In this document: positions 35,291 to 46,615 of the stretch, one piece after another
Layout of the letters: each line of letters opens with the position of its first letter
How positions within the stretch are numbered: position 1 is the first letter of the stretch
NCBI GenBank assembly: GCA_023079485.1
Contig: CM041092.1
Location: 15,389,127 to 15,453,126 of the forward strand
DNA length: 64,000 nucleotides
Source: Archilochus colubris
Taxonomy: Eukaryota > Chordata > Aves > Apodiformes > Trochilidae
Direction of reading: 5' to 3'
Made by a program: the position numbers and the translations under genes
The notes under the pieces: model-generated
What the model saw: only the letters and a program-made list of their open reading frames with translations
Told to the model about the DNA's origin: nothing
Database searches by the model: none

Positions 35291-37039
35291 GATGGAGAAC
35301 ATCCTTCCAGGCAAGTAAGAATCAGCATGGTCAAATCTGCCAGGTAGAACAGGACTCAGCATGCCCATGGAGGCAGTCTGCAGGCAGTCGGGAAGCATCT
35401 GTGAGGCAGCCCAGGGTTCAGTCTGTGAATGGAACTCACAACAGAACAGGAATTGTTTCTAGTTTCTCTCTTCATGGGCTGAAAGGCCTGAGATGATGGT
35501 GATCTTGACTCAGAGTGAGAGTGGTATTAATGCAAAGTAATGAACTTATAGATGATCTCCTTACAGGGAATTTAAGTCAGACCATTCCCAAGAAATGCAT
35601 GATATTCATAAAATGGTGGTCCAGTCCTCAGTTAGATTTCTGTAGTCAAGGGGCCACTGTTGAAATGTCAGTTTCTCCATGAACTCAGAGTGCAAGTGGG
35701 CTCATGTTCTTTTAGACAGAAAACGCTCCTCATGTCTCTCTTTACCAGAGCACCTAAAGCCAGAACATCATGTCAGTCCAAGACACTGGTATCTGTTAGA
35801 GGCAAAGCACAGTGCTGAGGAGGTGGAAGAATGTTGGCTTTTTTCCATGCCCAGCTGAGATCAATTCCTTCAGGAAACCAGTGTCTGGTTGCAAAAATTT
35901 TGTGTGTTACAGGACAGAAAAAAATTTTGGGGAAATAATTTATTTTGTTAATGTCAATGTGTAACACAACCCAGAGATATTGTGAAATAAATAATAAGAG
36001 TGTAATTCTAGTGGCCTGTATGTGATTTTTAGCACTCAGTTTGTCATCTTCAATGCACTGTGAAATACACTCTCCACAATTTACTCAAAGAACTGTATGT
36101 TCTTTGTGCACTCAAAATTATGCACTCATGGAACTTCACTATTCAGGAGTTTGAAAAGAAAGATTCTATCTGGAATGTTGAAAATATTTCAGTCCATCTT
36201 TCAGTATTGCTTTGTAATGTCTGTACCTGTCTTACCATTTTTGACTGTACGTATTAGAAATTCCTAGATTAGCTTGCTCAGGTCTTGTCAGATCTGTTGA
36301 CCCAGTAACAGGATAAATTTAGAACAGTAGGTGAGAGTTAACACTTCTTATTCAGCAAAAATTCAGCATTTCTCCAGGACCCTGGCCCATGAACCTGCTG
36401 ATCCCAAGAGTTCTGGTAAATAGAGAAGTAAAGCAATTTATTTATATGATGGTACAAAGAGACTGTTTAATTTAGGGAGGTTCAAGTGGGTGCCTCTTAG
36501 CCAGTTCCAGATAGTAGGTGGTGACTCTATGCTGTGTCCCATTTTTGTTTGGACCAGGATGGGCAGGCTGTTGGTAAGCATGCACAGTCCAGCAACCCAA
36601 TGCCTCATGTCATCTGTGCTCAGAGTCAACAGGCCCTGTAGCCAAAATGGGTAAGGATATGGTCTTCTGGTGGACTTGAAGGAGAGGTCCACTGTGGGCT
36701 TCCAACTGTGATGGCCTGATCAGAGCTCCCCACTGCTAGTGGCTGGATGTCCAGAGATAAAAAACAAGAATTTCTCTGTACATGCTGCATTTTCCATAGT
36801 CCTAAATTAAATACTAATCTTAGGTCTCTTGTAAGTAGGGTTCTGGGATGACTGAAGAAGGATTCCCTTGTGTTGATCTACTTCGTGCTCTTCTGCACCT
36901 AAACACCTTCAGAGCTGGAACATACTGCTAGCTCTGGGTGCTCATGTATCAGAAAGGTTCTAAAACATGTATTGGTGTTCTACCACCAGGACACTTGGAT
37001 TATCCAGCATAAAGTGAAAACAATGTCCAGCTTTTCTGT

Positions 37040-37400
37040 ATTTTTTTAACTCTTTAGTTTGGAGTCTGTTTGGCCATATAAAGGGTGTCTTTTTAAGAAA
37101 TCCATGAAAGCAGTAAGCCCATAAATCCCATTGTCATTGTGACCGTTCCCCATAAAGCAATATCCACACATAATCCTCTTGTAGCTCATTCCCACCAATG
37201 TATTGTTTAATGTCTGTGGAACCAAATCCCTCTAAGGATGTTTGCAGAGTGAATATTGACACTAATCCAGATTTATGCTGCTTAATTACTTACAGCCAGT
37301 AGGGCATGTGACTGCATTTGCCATACTTGCTGAGATGTCTCCATCTCGAAGGAGATGGTTGTTGGATTGGGCCGAGCTGGCCAAGGTTGATCTAGATTTT
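37040..37400. other. Possible conserved non-coding element with small hairpin
   Basis: Non-repetitive sequence with GGCCATATAAAGGG (a CArG/TATA-like motif), GTATTGTTTAATG, TGCTTAATTACTTAC and a 7-bp hairpin, CCATCTC-GAAG-GAGATGG, at 37341-37358. No coding frame. It is called on motif density, and an alignment would settle it. Confidence 0.2.
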
Positions 37401-37642
37401 TTTTTTAATTCCATCAGGCCTCACTGATGCAACACTCCCAATAATTTCAAGACAAGAGCTTCCAATTGTTCCTAATTTTCATTAATCCAGCTAAAATCAG
37501 ATACAGACCAAAGGGAGATTTCCTGCTTATAGAAGGAGTGAAAACTAAGTCAAAAGACAAGAACTTCTCATGTTGTGCTGTCACCTTCTTCCAGTTTATT
37601 TGAATCAACAACTTGTTAATTTGAACTCTGGAATCAACCAAA

Positions 37643-37675
37643 CTGTCACAGGAACCGGAACACTTAGATTTCTAA
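37643..37675. repeat. Second copy of a 17-nt + TTAGATTTCTAA block pair
   Basis: CTGTCACAGGAACCGGA (37643-37659) matches 32594-32610 at 16 of 17 positions. In both places TTAGATTTCTAA follows, 4 bases later here and 50 bases later in the other copy. Two shared blocks in the same order suggest diverged copies of one dispersed repeat. Confidence 0.4.
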
Positions 37676-38469
37676 GTTCTTTTAAATAAATGGTCCTTTA
37701 TTACAAAATCCCTCCCACCATCTAAACATCCACCCATACTTCAAAGCAAAATGTAAATGCTGGGGCCAAGGCATTACACCAAAAATTGGGCAAAATCCAG
37801 AATTTTCATCCTGCAGCAAGTACTGACATTTCAATATTTGTTTTTATCCCACATGGGAACAAAGAGCTGAAATGTCAAGACTTTTTCTCTTTTGGGGGGA
37901 AGATTTGGGGGGAAATTGAGGAAATCTGGGGGGAAAAAACCCACATACTTTCTTTCTGGCAAAGTCAAAATATTTTGCCTGACATTTGAAAACAAAACAA
38001 AACATTTTAACATTCCTGAAATCAAGATGTTTTCTTGTGGTGTGTTAAGATGACCCCAAAAGGCTCTTTTTCAAGTCATTTCAGTGTTCAAACTGTGCTT
38101 TCCCCTTGTGTTAAAGCCTTCTGGGATATGTAGTTTGGAAGTTTGATCTTTGCAATCTCCATGTCTGGATTGTGTAAGTTGCCTCATGCCAAAAGACTCT
38201 GAAAACCCATATAGACAATGATCCTCATACAAGGCAAAGGGAGAAACATCTGCATTGCATTATAAGATAACATAGACTGTCCCATCTACTGAGAAAATGT
38301 CATGAACTGTAACCCTGCACTGTTACTGGAAAGTAATTCATTACTGACTCAAAATATTTTGGGCCAGTTCAGAAATAAAATATTCTGTCTTGGGCTGGTG
38401 ATATTTTTTTTCCCCAGTGTATATGGATTTTCCGCCAATTCCATTTACCATTTTAACAAAATAATCATG

Positions 38470-38562
38470 TTTCCTGCTGGGACTGGTGGGGCCAGTTGAG
38501 GTGTGGCCTTACTAGTGCAAAGTAAACAAGCACTGCCCTAGCCCTGCTGGCCACGCTATAAA
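38470..38562 (-). mobile_element. CR1 LINE ORF2 fragment, minus strand
   Basis: The plus-strand text 'GACTGGTGGGGCCAGTTGAG', 'GTGTGGCCTTACTAGTGC', 'AAAGTAAACAAGCACTGCCC' and 'CTGCTGGCCACGCTA' is the reverse complement of the CR1 ORF2 segment whose consensus reads 'GTGGCCAGCAGGTCGAGGG...' and 'CTGGTGAGACCCCACC'. The fragment is short, diverged and inactive. It lies about 350 bp from a CR1 copy in the opposite orientation (38915-39303), so two separate insertions met here. Confidence 0.72.
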
Positions 38563-38914
38563 GGTAAGGTCCTTATGAGAGTGCTTCAGGTCTTAGCTGT
38601 GATGAACCTTCCTCAGCTGTCTATGGAGGGAGACTCTAAAGATTCTATCCCTGATTTTGCACCTTTACTAGGACCCTGGAGATCAGTGGTAGGAACAGAA
38701 GCATGAGTGCTTCATCAAGAGTCCACTTTTGATGCATAGGCATTAGGTGGCTGATGTATATCTACTCAGAAGTATAATAAAATCCAAAAACCCATTGTAG
38801 AAAGCCAGCGGTATATTACATGTATCTTAACACTGAAGCTGCATCGAACTCATTCACATTGTATTTATCAAATTATGTCCACAAGCATTTCTTGACAACA
38901 AGGTACAATTGTAA

Positions 38915-39303
38915 GCCTTGTGAGAACAGGCTGAGGGAACTGGGGCTCTTCAGCCTGGAGAAGAGGAGTCTGGGGAGAGACCTCATTGCTCTCCACAACT
39001 ACTTGGAAGGAGGTTGCAGTGAGACAGATGCTGGCCCCTTCTCACTGGTGACCAGCAATAGAAAAACAGGAAATGGGGTCAAGCTCCCCCAGGGGAGGTT
39101 CAGGTTAAATAATAGGAAAAATTTCTTCTCAGAAAGAGTGGTTAAACATTGGAACAGGCTGCCCAGGGAGGTGGTGGAAGCACCTCCCTGGAGGTTTTAA
39201 AAAGATGGGTAGATGAGGTGCTACAGTGGATGGTTTAGTGGTTATAGGTTGGTTGGACTTGCGGATCTTAGAGGTCTTTTCCAACTTTGGTGGTTCTATG
39301 ATC
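38915..39303 (+). mobile_element. CR1 LINE 3' part with ORF2 C-terminus and 3' UTR
   Basis: The strand reads 'GAACAGGCTGAGGGAACTGG', 'GGCTCTTCAGCCTGGAGAAG', 'ACCTCATTGCTCTCCACAAC', 'GGTTCAGGTTAAATAATAGG', 'TGGAACAGGCTGCCCAGGG', 'GGTTGGACTTGCGGATCTTA' and 'GGTTCTATGAT', the usual CR1 3' sequence in full order. The ORF2 C-terminus is visible as [17 protein letters not shown], then [18 protein letters not shown]. The open frame stops early at 39198-39200. The normal frame resumes one base over, at about 39185, and ends at TAG 39236-39238, consistent with one lost base. Inactive copy, the longest CR1 3' piece in the window. Confidence 0.95.
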
Positions 39304-42300
39304 TTCCCCCACAGGGCACTAGACAGTTATGCCATAGCTTTCAGGCAGACTCCCCTAACAGCTGGACCATAATCTGCTGGGGAAAAACATGGGGAAAAAT
39401 CCACAGTAGTTATTTAGGCAAATACTGTGTTTGCAATCTATTGCCCTTTCCCACTCTTTGTACATTGTCAGGCATGGAATATGAGCTATCAGCAAAGCAA
39501 TGAGTGGGTCAGACCTTTCCACATGCAGAGATCACCTGACACATGCTGTGTTCTAGACATTAGCAATAATCTCATACTTGCAAGACATGGTGTTCCTATG
39601 AGTGCTGGGCAGATATGTAATCCTTGTCTGTAACCATAATACTGCAGGATCTGTGTGAAGTGAACATTGGTCTGTTGTGGAAGATATTGTTTGCACATCT
39701 GTTCTTCAGTTTGTATGTGACCTTTTATTTTATGAGTTAATCACTAGGTAGCAAGAGGTTAAGGTACAGCTGGTGATGTGAGCAGTTTCGAGTAGATTCC
39801 TTGTTTGATACAGCAATGATTTTACTGGAGGTGAGTTGTAGGGGACAAAGCAGGTAATACAGCCAGGCTAATGACATGTTCATAATATCTAATGTTCACA
39901 AAATAGAGATTTCCATGAGATCATAGTTAGTCTCACACATATTCATTACAAGGAAGAATTTGGGCAAGAGATAACATTTTTTTTTCCTTTCTCCTCTGGC
40001 ACCAGTCCTAAAGCAAGGCAGGGAGAGTACAAACCACTTTGTGTCCCCTGTGAACTTGGCACTGATTTTCAGAGAGTTCAAAATACCATATCCTGTCACT
40101 GCAAAGGGATTCATGCATACCTGTCCAGCAGCAGGACACACCTTTCACCTCTGCACTTTCCTTTTTTTGGTCAAATATGCAATGATTTTGGTAGGATCTC
40201 AGATCACTTCCCAGTGAAATACATAGATTACGTTTACCTGTGGAGGGGAACTGCTCCTTCTTACAGCATGGTCAAGACCTTACAAAGCCCATGGCATTTG
40301 CAGCAAATTAATCTTAATGAATCTTGTGGCACTGCCAGATCTGTAATCCACATGGAACAAATATTAGCAAATACTTGAAAATGAAAAAAATAAAAATAAA
40401 GAATACTTAAAAATAAAGAATGTTTCATGGCAAAAATATGCCTGCCCTACAGATGCTATTGTCAGAACACACTCATCTGCCTAACTGGCTCTCACTATTT
40501 GTTCTATGTAGGACAGGCAGAAACTAAATTCATCACTGTACAATAATGCAGACATAGGAATTTAATTAAAAAGCCCAGTTGCATTACTTGCACCAAAGAG
40601 CTTTCTTCAACCCAAAACATGCAAATTCTTCATCCCATTGTTTTCCCCTCCCTCGCCTCCATACCAAGAGAAACACAATGGGGATGTCATGACAGTAGCA
40701 CCGTGTTACCCAGGGTGGGCTTCGCTGGGCTCTCTTCACTTCATTATAATCTTGTAGAAAATTGACAGACAATATGCTCTAAAATTAATTCTTCCTGGGT
40801 TCCAAGATGAATTTTGGTTTTCTTAACATATTCATCTTCAGTAATTAGGTCCTCCAAAAGGCAAGTATGTACAGGGTTGTCACTTTGATGACCATTTCTC
40901 TGCATTAAACTCAGAGGTACCTGATTTAATTGGGTAGCCAGACTTTAGTGGGTTGCCTGCCTTCACAGTGCCATCCCTTTTTCTAACATGCACTCCCACT
41001 AGAACAAGTGTGTCTTTCCACAAGGTTGTCCAACTTAATTCATTAGTGAAGAGCCACATATTAATGAAGGCAGAAATGTAAATCATATCCAGCCCAGGGT
41101 ATTTCTCACATGATATCTTGTGAAAACCAACATGTTCCCTGCTGACTTTCATTCTGTGGTTAGGAACAAGTGTGTGAGCTGCTCTGAAGAGGATTCTGGG
41201 GAAGTAGCCATCATTACTGGATTCAGATGATTGGAAGCTGACTGATGTTGCGGTCACTTTGGTATCACTTGAGGAATTGTTTTATGCAGAGATGAGTCAT
41301 GTTATTGGTGGAGCAGAACCTGACCCTAGGGCTTGCAAGCAGTGGGAGGAACAACAGTTGCACCACCCTCTAATAACACACAGACCCAGGCAAGAGTGCT
41401 GGCCAGCCAAAATAAATTAATTGCATCATCTAGTGGATATTGTGTTTTATCAAAGCCTCCTTCTCCCTTTAATAAGGGTAGTAAAAATGTTTCCATTAAT
41501 TGCTTTCACTTCAACTAGCCAGATTGTGCCTTCCAAGCCTGCTGAGGACAAGAGCTGGAGTGGGCAGATACCGCATTCCAGAAGCACTAACAGAATGGAT
41601 TCCTTACTCTTTGGAGTCATAGGAACTCTTCATTTACCAGAGATGGCTAAAGTGTACCCAAGATTTTTTTAGTGATTTGCTTTCTTTACTTCAGTCTACC
41701 TGCCACTGTTCAGTAGTAGAGGAACTACGAGGCTATGATGGAGAATTAGACATGACAGAAATCCCTCTCCACTTCCATCACCAGTGTGTTCCAGGACTGC
41801 GAGTCCACACCATCATTTGATCTCTCAGAAAAATTAGCCCTTGGAATTTAGTGCATTTGGCCCTCAACCAGACATATTTTAGCAAACAAATGATGAATGA
41901 GAAGGAGAGAGCCTGGCTAGGGTGAATGGAGAAGCCTGTGCTAAGTTGTCCTGCCACTGATAGGAGCAAGCAGCAAGAGGCTAGAAAGCTAGAACCAAAA
42001 CAAAAGATTGCAAAACAAGGTGAAAATGGAAGTTCTGGAACAAGGACAAGTGTAGAGATCTCAAGAAGTGAAGAGATAAAGGAGCAGAGAAGACAAACTT
42101 CTGCTAGGAAATCTGTCCCTTCCTACACCGCAAGCTCTTCAGAATCTGGCTGAATCCCATTATTGATCATGGTATTCACTCTTCAGATTTCTTCTATTCC
42201 TCTCATAAATCCTTTTTTGGATTTTGACCCACCCAGAAACTTTTTCCATTTTGACTTCATCACCTCTTTCCCAGCTGCCCTCCACCCCACCCAGTCTACT

Positions 42301-45300
42301 GGCTTGTCTTGCAGCTTCCACACTCCCCTGTACTTTCTTCTCAAGGCTCTGTGTCTGCCTTGAACTAAGACCCCTGAACCTCACTTTCCATTCCTGAGAC
42401 ACTATTTTACTGCATATTTTATTGATGACTCTGGTGGCTTCCTTCCTACTTGTATGTTAGAAGTCAGAAATTCCCAAAGTTTTGCTCCTAACAGAGATGA
42501 GAGTTTGGGGTGTGAGGTGAACATAGCTGAATTCCTATTTAAGATAATATTTTTATGTTCACTAGACAGTCTAATTCATACCAGACTGGGGCTGGTACAG
42601 GTAGAGGAGATCTATATTACCTATGACCTGAAGATCAGCTAATTCTGTCATTGTTGGTTGTAATTACAAAAGTCTCTTGCTAAGAAACCTGGGCCAAAGG
42701 ACTGAGATACATGCTTTCTGTTGAATTACTGTGATATCTGTAGTTAAGCTGTCTGAATGTCTCAGCATACAGGTATCCTTCTCCCAGACTACTTTCGCAT
42801 CCTCTTTAGGTCTTGGAATAATTTCCTCCCTTCTAGTGTGCCAAATAAGTTCATACTGCAACTTCTTTCTTCAAGACCTTTTAGCAGTTTGTTATTTTAG
42901 ATCCCTGTGCAATCTCAGCTGGGATGCCCATTGAGTACAATGGGATGCACCAGGTGCAATTAACACAATGCTAGTATCAAGTGTCTTCTTGCATGCTTCC
43001 AGTGGGAAAGAAATGTAAGGTGAACTGCAGAAGAATCCTATAGTGATGGAATCAGCTGGGCCAGATACCCAGGACAATACCATCTGCCTCACTCAGAGAC
43101 CAATGGTTTTGGGCACCAGCATGTGAATCCCTGGGAGCACAAAAGAGCAGATGCTTCAACCCTTTGAGGCTGACCTATTGCTGAGCAACGTTTCTAATGT
43201 TTGGCTGTGCCTCAAGACAAGTCTTGAGTTTCATACATGTATAAGGGCAGAAGTCAGGCTCTGATAGAATCAGAATGGGTCATCAGAAATGAAAGCTCAG
43301 CATTGGGTGTGTAGCAAAAAACATGCCAGATGTCCAACTGGGCAAAACATGAAAGAGGTGTGAGTGGGTAGGAGGCATGAAACAAGCCTTTCCTCGTTGC
43401 TTGCTACACAGCTGCTTGAAATGTGTCAATACAGGTATTTCAGGGATTTTGCAACTCTCTTCTTATCCTGGTAGGGACTTTGAGATTTGGACACACCTGC
43501 TTCCCATTTAGACATATATGTGTTAATTCACATCAGAGCTGGAACACTATGATATGTGATAGAAATGAGATTTTCTCAAAACTTGGAAGAAAATTTTTGC
43601 TCCAGAAGCAAAAAGAAAGGGACCCCTGATCATGGCTGTGCATAGACAGACACAGACTCAAAGCTTCCCACTCACTTCTATGACCAGAATAAGCATGATC
43701 AGTTTTTCTGCATGTAGAACATGATGAATGATATGGCATGCTAGCAGATATAAGCAAGTAAATGAGGGTTTATATAACCGATTTCAATGTCTCATGGAAT
43801 GATAGTTTCACAGCAAAGGACTGAGTGCTTTCCAAACAGAAAATAGGCTCATAGAAGCTGGTGAAACCAGAGACCAAACCTGATTTACAGACCTGGGCAG
43901 AGTATATTCAACAGGAGCTCATTGCCTTCTCAGAGCAGTCAGATGGGGTTCAGGAAGACAGAGATATTAAAACTGGACTGGAAGAACAGGCTCAACAGTC
44001 TTTCTTCCCTCACACCCCAGAAAGAAGCCTTTCTCTCCGTGATGTACTTATGCACATGTACAGAGTCTTGTCTTCAAATGGACAGAGACTCCGTGACGCC
44101 AGAATAAATGAATTGCATTACTTGATGGATTTTATCTTCAATCAAAGTGCACCTCTCCCTTTAGCAGAAAAGCTGTAAAAATGTCTTGTTTAAACATGGA
44201 CCCTCCAAGCTGATTCTTCTGACCCAGTAGTGAAATGGCTGGATGGTGACCTCTAGTATAACTCCTTTTAGGTTCCTGGCCCTGAAGCTGATAAAAGAAT
44301 CTCCCATGAGAGCAGGGCATTGTCTTTTGAAACTCAGTAAAGAAGAAGATAAACACAGATGCTTTCAGTTGTCAGCAGGGAGGTGACAGGTCATATGGAG
44401 AGTACATGCATGATTTTTTTCAGAGGGAGGGCTTAGTCCTAGGTTCTTGGATTGGCGTTTTCTTATCAGCAAACAAAGGACATGAGAAATATAATCCGAG
44501 AGGGTTTTCCTCTAGGTGTTTCACAAGTCAAACCACCGTTTTGTTTACTCACCACAGCTGGTGCTGTTGATGCACCCAGGCCTTGCAACATGTACTGAGC
44601 AGACTTTGCCCAGCAGACTAGGTCAAACCCAATAACATGAATGAGCCCAAGAGAATAAACTGCCTGTCTGACACTCCTTTAAGAACATCCAGGTGCTCTG
44701 GTGCTCCTTTTGCCTTGGAGAGGTCCTAGACCTCTGGCTTGCTCTAGCAGGTTGGAGAGAAGAATCACAGTCACATCACAACCATGTAGGCTTGTTCTGA
44801 GAGTAATCAGAGATGCTCATTCATGAGGGCTGTGAGGTGGAAAACTTTAAAATTCATACAAATATGCTATATTTAGCAGAACACTACAGAATTTCTTTCC
44901 TGAGCTGGACTGAGACAGGGAAGTCTTCTCCCTGGGGTGGCGGCTCTTAGGTACATCACATGGGCCAAATAGGGCTAGCAGAGTACATGGCATCATAAAG
45001 TGTCCTGCTGTACTGCCCTGGGATGTCCTTCCTCTCTGCACAGGCTTTATTGGCACCTGAATTGCCTGGTCATCACCCAGCAGAAGTGTGGCCAGCTGAG
45101 GGAGTTGGAGAAGTTACCATTCATCCACCACACCCAGGTCACCATGCAAATGCCCTTTGCTTGCTCTACTTGTAAAACAATCTCTCCAGTTGCCTTTCTG
45201 TGACAGATGTGGGAAGGAGGGAGCCTCCAGACCAGACAGTGGCCTGCTGAAATTGCTAGGTAAACCTTTGTGTTTGTCTCTCTCCTCCTACCCTTTTATC

Positions 45301-46385
45301 TGGCTTCTATCTGTAAACTGTAACTCCTCAGTGTGGGGAGTCTCTCCTATGAAACACAGATCCCAACACAATAGAGCAGAGTGCAGCCCACAGGTATGAC
45401 TCGAGTGGTAATGCTAGTGGTAAAAGCTTGATCATCCCTTTTGGACAAATCCAAATATTACAACTTTCATCCTAACTGAATTCTAAACTTTTCTGGCTTC
45501 AACATGCAGTTAATACTTCAAATTACTCTGTAATTTCAGATTATGGCATTCTACCCTTTTGGTTTAAAACTGTGAGAACTATGTTGTCAGTTGGTATTTA
45601 CATGGGGACCCCTCCTGCAGATGGACAGACAAATGACCAAGAACAGTCCCATGTGGATGAAAAGTTAGGTCCACCAGCAGCTCTCTGGGGAGTGATGCAA
45701 AGTAAGATGTATCCACATGTCTTTATGCCACAGGAAGACCATCTGCTCAGGAGAACAGCTGGTCTGAAGGTACAGGTACAGATACTAAGAGCTGCCACCT
45801 GCCACATGCACAGGAGGCTCTAACCTTGAAACCCATCTCTCTTTTTTGGGTTTTCAACCATAGGTCTCCCTCACCAGGCTATTGCTCATCGCAGCTGATG
45901 GAGTTTAAACACAAAGCTTAGTCCTGATTAAACCCACCAAAATTCCCCTACTTTAAAGAGAAAACAAAATAAAACAAAATGAAAAAAACAACAACAACCC
46001 AACCATGCCTAAAGTTTGCCCACGTGCATTTGCAGTTTCCATGGAGCACACAATGTCTTTCCCATTTCCAGGGGTTGATGGGATGTGGCATTCTTCCTCT
46101 GGCAGCCCCAGCTGTTTGTATCCAGACAAACAGATCTAACCTCTTGCTTCACTCACCCTCTTCCTCAACGAAGAGGCAGCAACACTATCTGACATAAAAT
46201 CCTGGAAAGACAAAAGAAATATCTGAATTCTGCCTCTCCCAGGCTGTGGTTGAGGGGGCGAGACAGGTAAAATACAACAGGACATAGCATCTGTGGGATC
46301 GAATTCTAACTCTCATCTGTCTTGGAGGGGCAGACCCTGACAATTTCTCTTTGTTCTGGGCCATGTGTGTGTATATTTTATCTAA
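39304..46385. other. Non-coding stretch, no recognisable gene
   Basis: No recognised gene or named repeat. One open frame at 43855-44178 is listed separately. The remaining frames are short. Confidence 0.6.
43855..44178 (+). other. Open frame of ~107 codons with protein-like patterning, unidentified
   Basis: The frame opens after a TAG at 43852-43854 and runs to TAA at 44176-44178. No ATG opens it: the first ATG in frame lies well inside, so any protein would need upstream exons. The peptide has a charged first half (segments KPDLQTWAEYIQQELIAF and QEDRDIKTGLEEQAQQ). Its second half has helix-like spacing of Leu/Met/Ile (SLSLRDVLMHMYRVLSSN, RLRDARINELHYLMDFIF). The acceptor-like CTCATAG just upstream is poor and lacks a pyrimidine tract. 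I do not recognise a family. It may be a terminal exon, a decayed retrocopy or chance. Frames of this length are expected by chance in 64 kb, so confidence is low. Confidence 0.22.
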
Positions 46386-46390
46386 ATCTG

Positions 46391-46408
46391 TTTTATTTTA
46401 TTTTATTT
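46391..46408. repeat. (TTTTA)n microsatellite
   Basis: Three to four units of TTTTA. Short simple repeat. Confidence 0.85.
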
Positions 46409-46479
46409 GACTATGCCTCCCTTGTTTGTGAATGTTCGCAATGAATTTAAGACAGCTCTCCAGCTCAGATTTACAGCTG

Positions 46480-46615
46480 CATGGAAAGAAAGACTGTTAC
46501 TATTTATAGTCATCTCAAGTTTGTTTCATCTGCCTACACAATCAATTAACTTCAGCTCCAGCTAATTTTGCAATCAGCCCAAGAAAAACGTCTCTGGCAT
46601 AATAGCTTGTTTTCT
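46480..46615. other. Possible conserved non-coding element
   Basis: Contains CTATTTATAGTCATC, ACAATCAATTAACTTC and GCTAATTTTGCAATCAG without repeat character or coding frame. Such dense, non-periodic AT motifs are typical of vertebrate enhancers. Inference only. Confidence 0.22.

Larger units (their letters stand above)
35291..38469. other. Non-coding stretch, no recognisable gene
   Basis: No credible coding frame. Contents include a possible 'CACCTAAACACCTTCAGAGC' repeat remnant near 36895-36920, a possible conserved block at 37040-37400 and the second copy of the 17-nt block at 37643-37659. Confidence 0.6.

Noticed and set aside
45070..45130. 'CAGAAGTGTGGCCAGCTGAGG' resembling a CR1 ORF2 phrase
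   Set aside because: Only about 20 bases resemble CR1 and neither flank continues the match.
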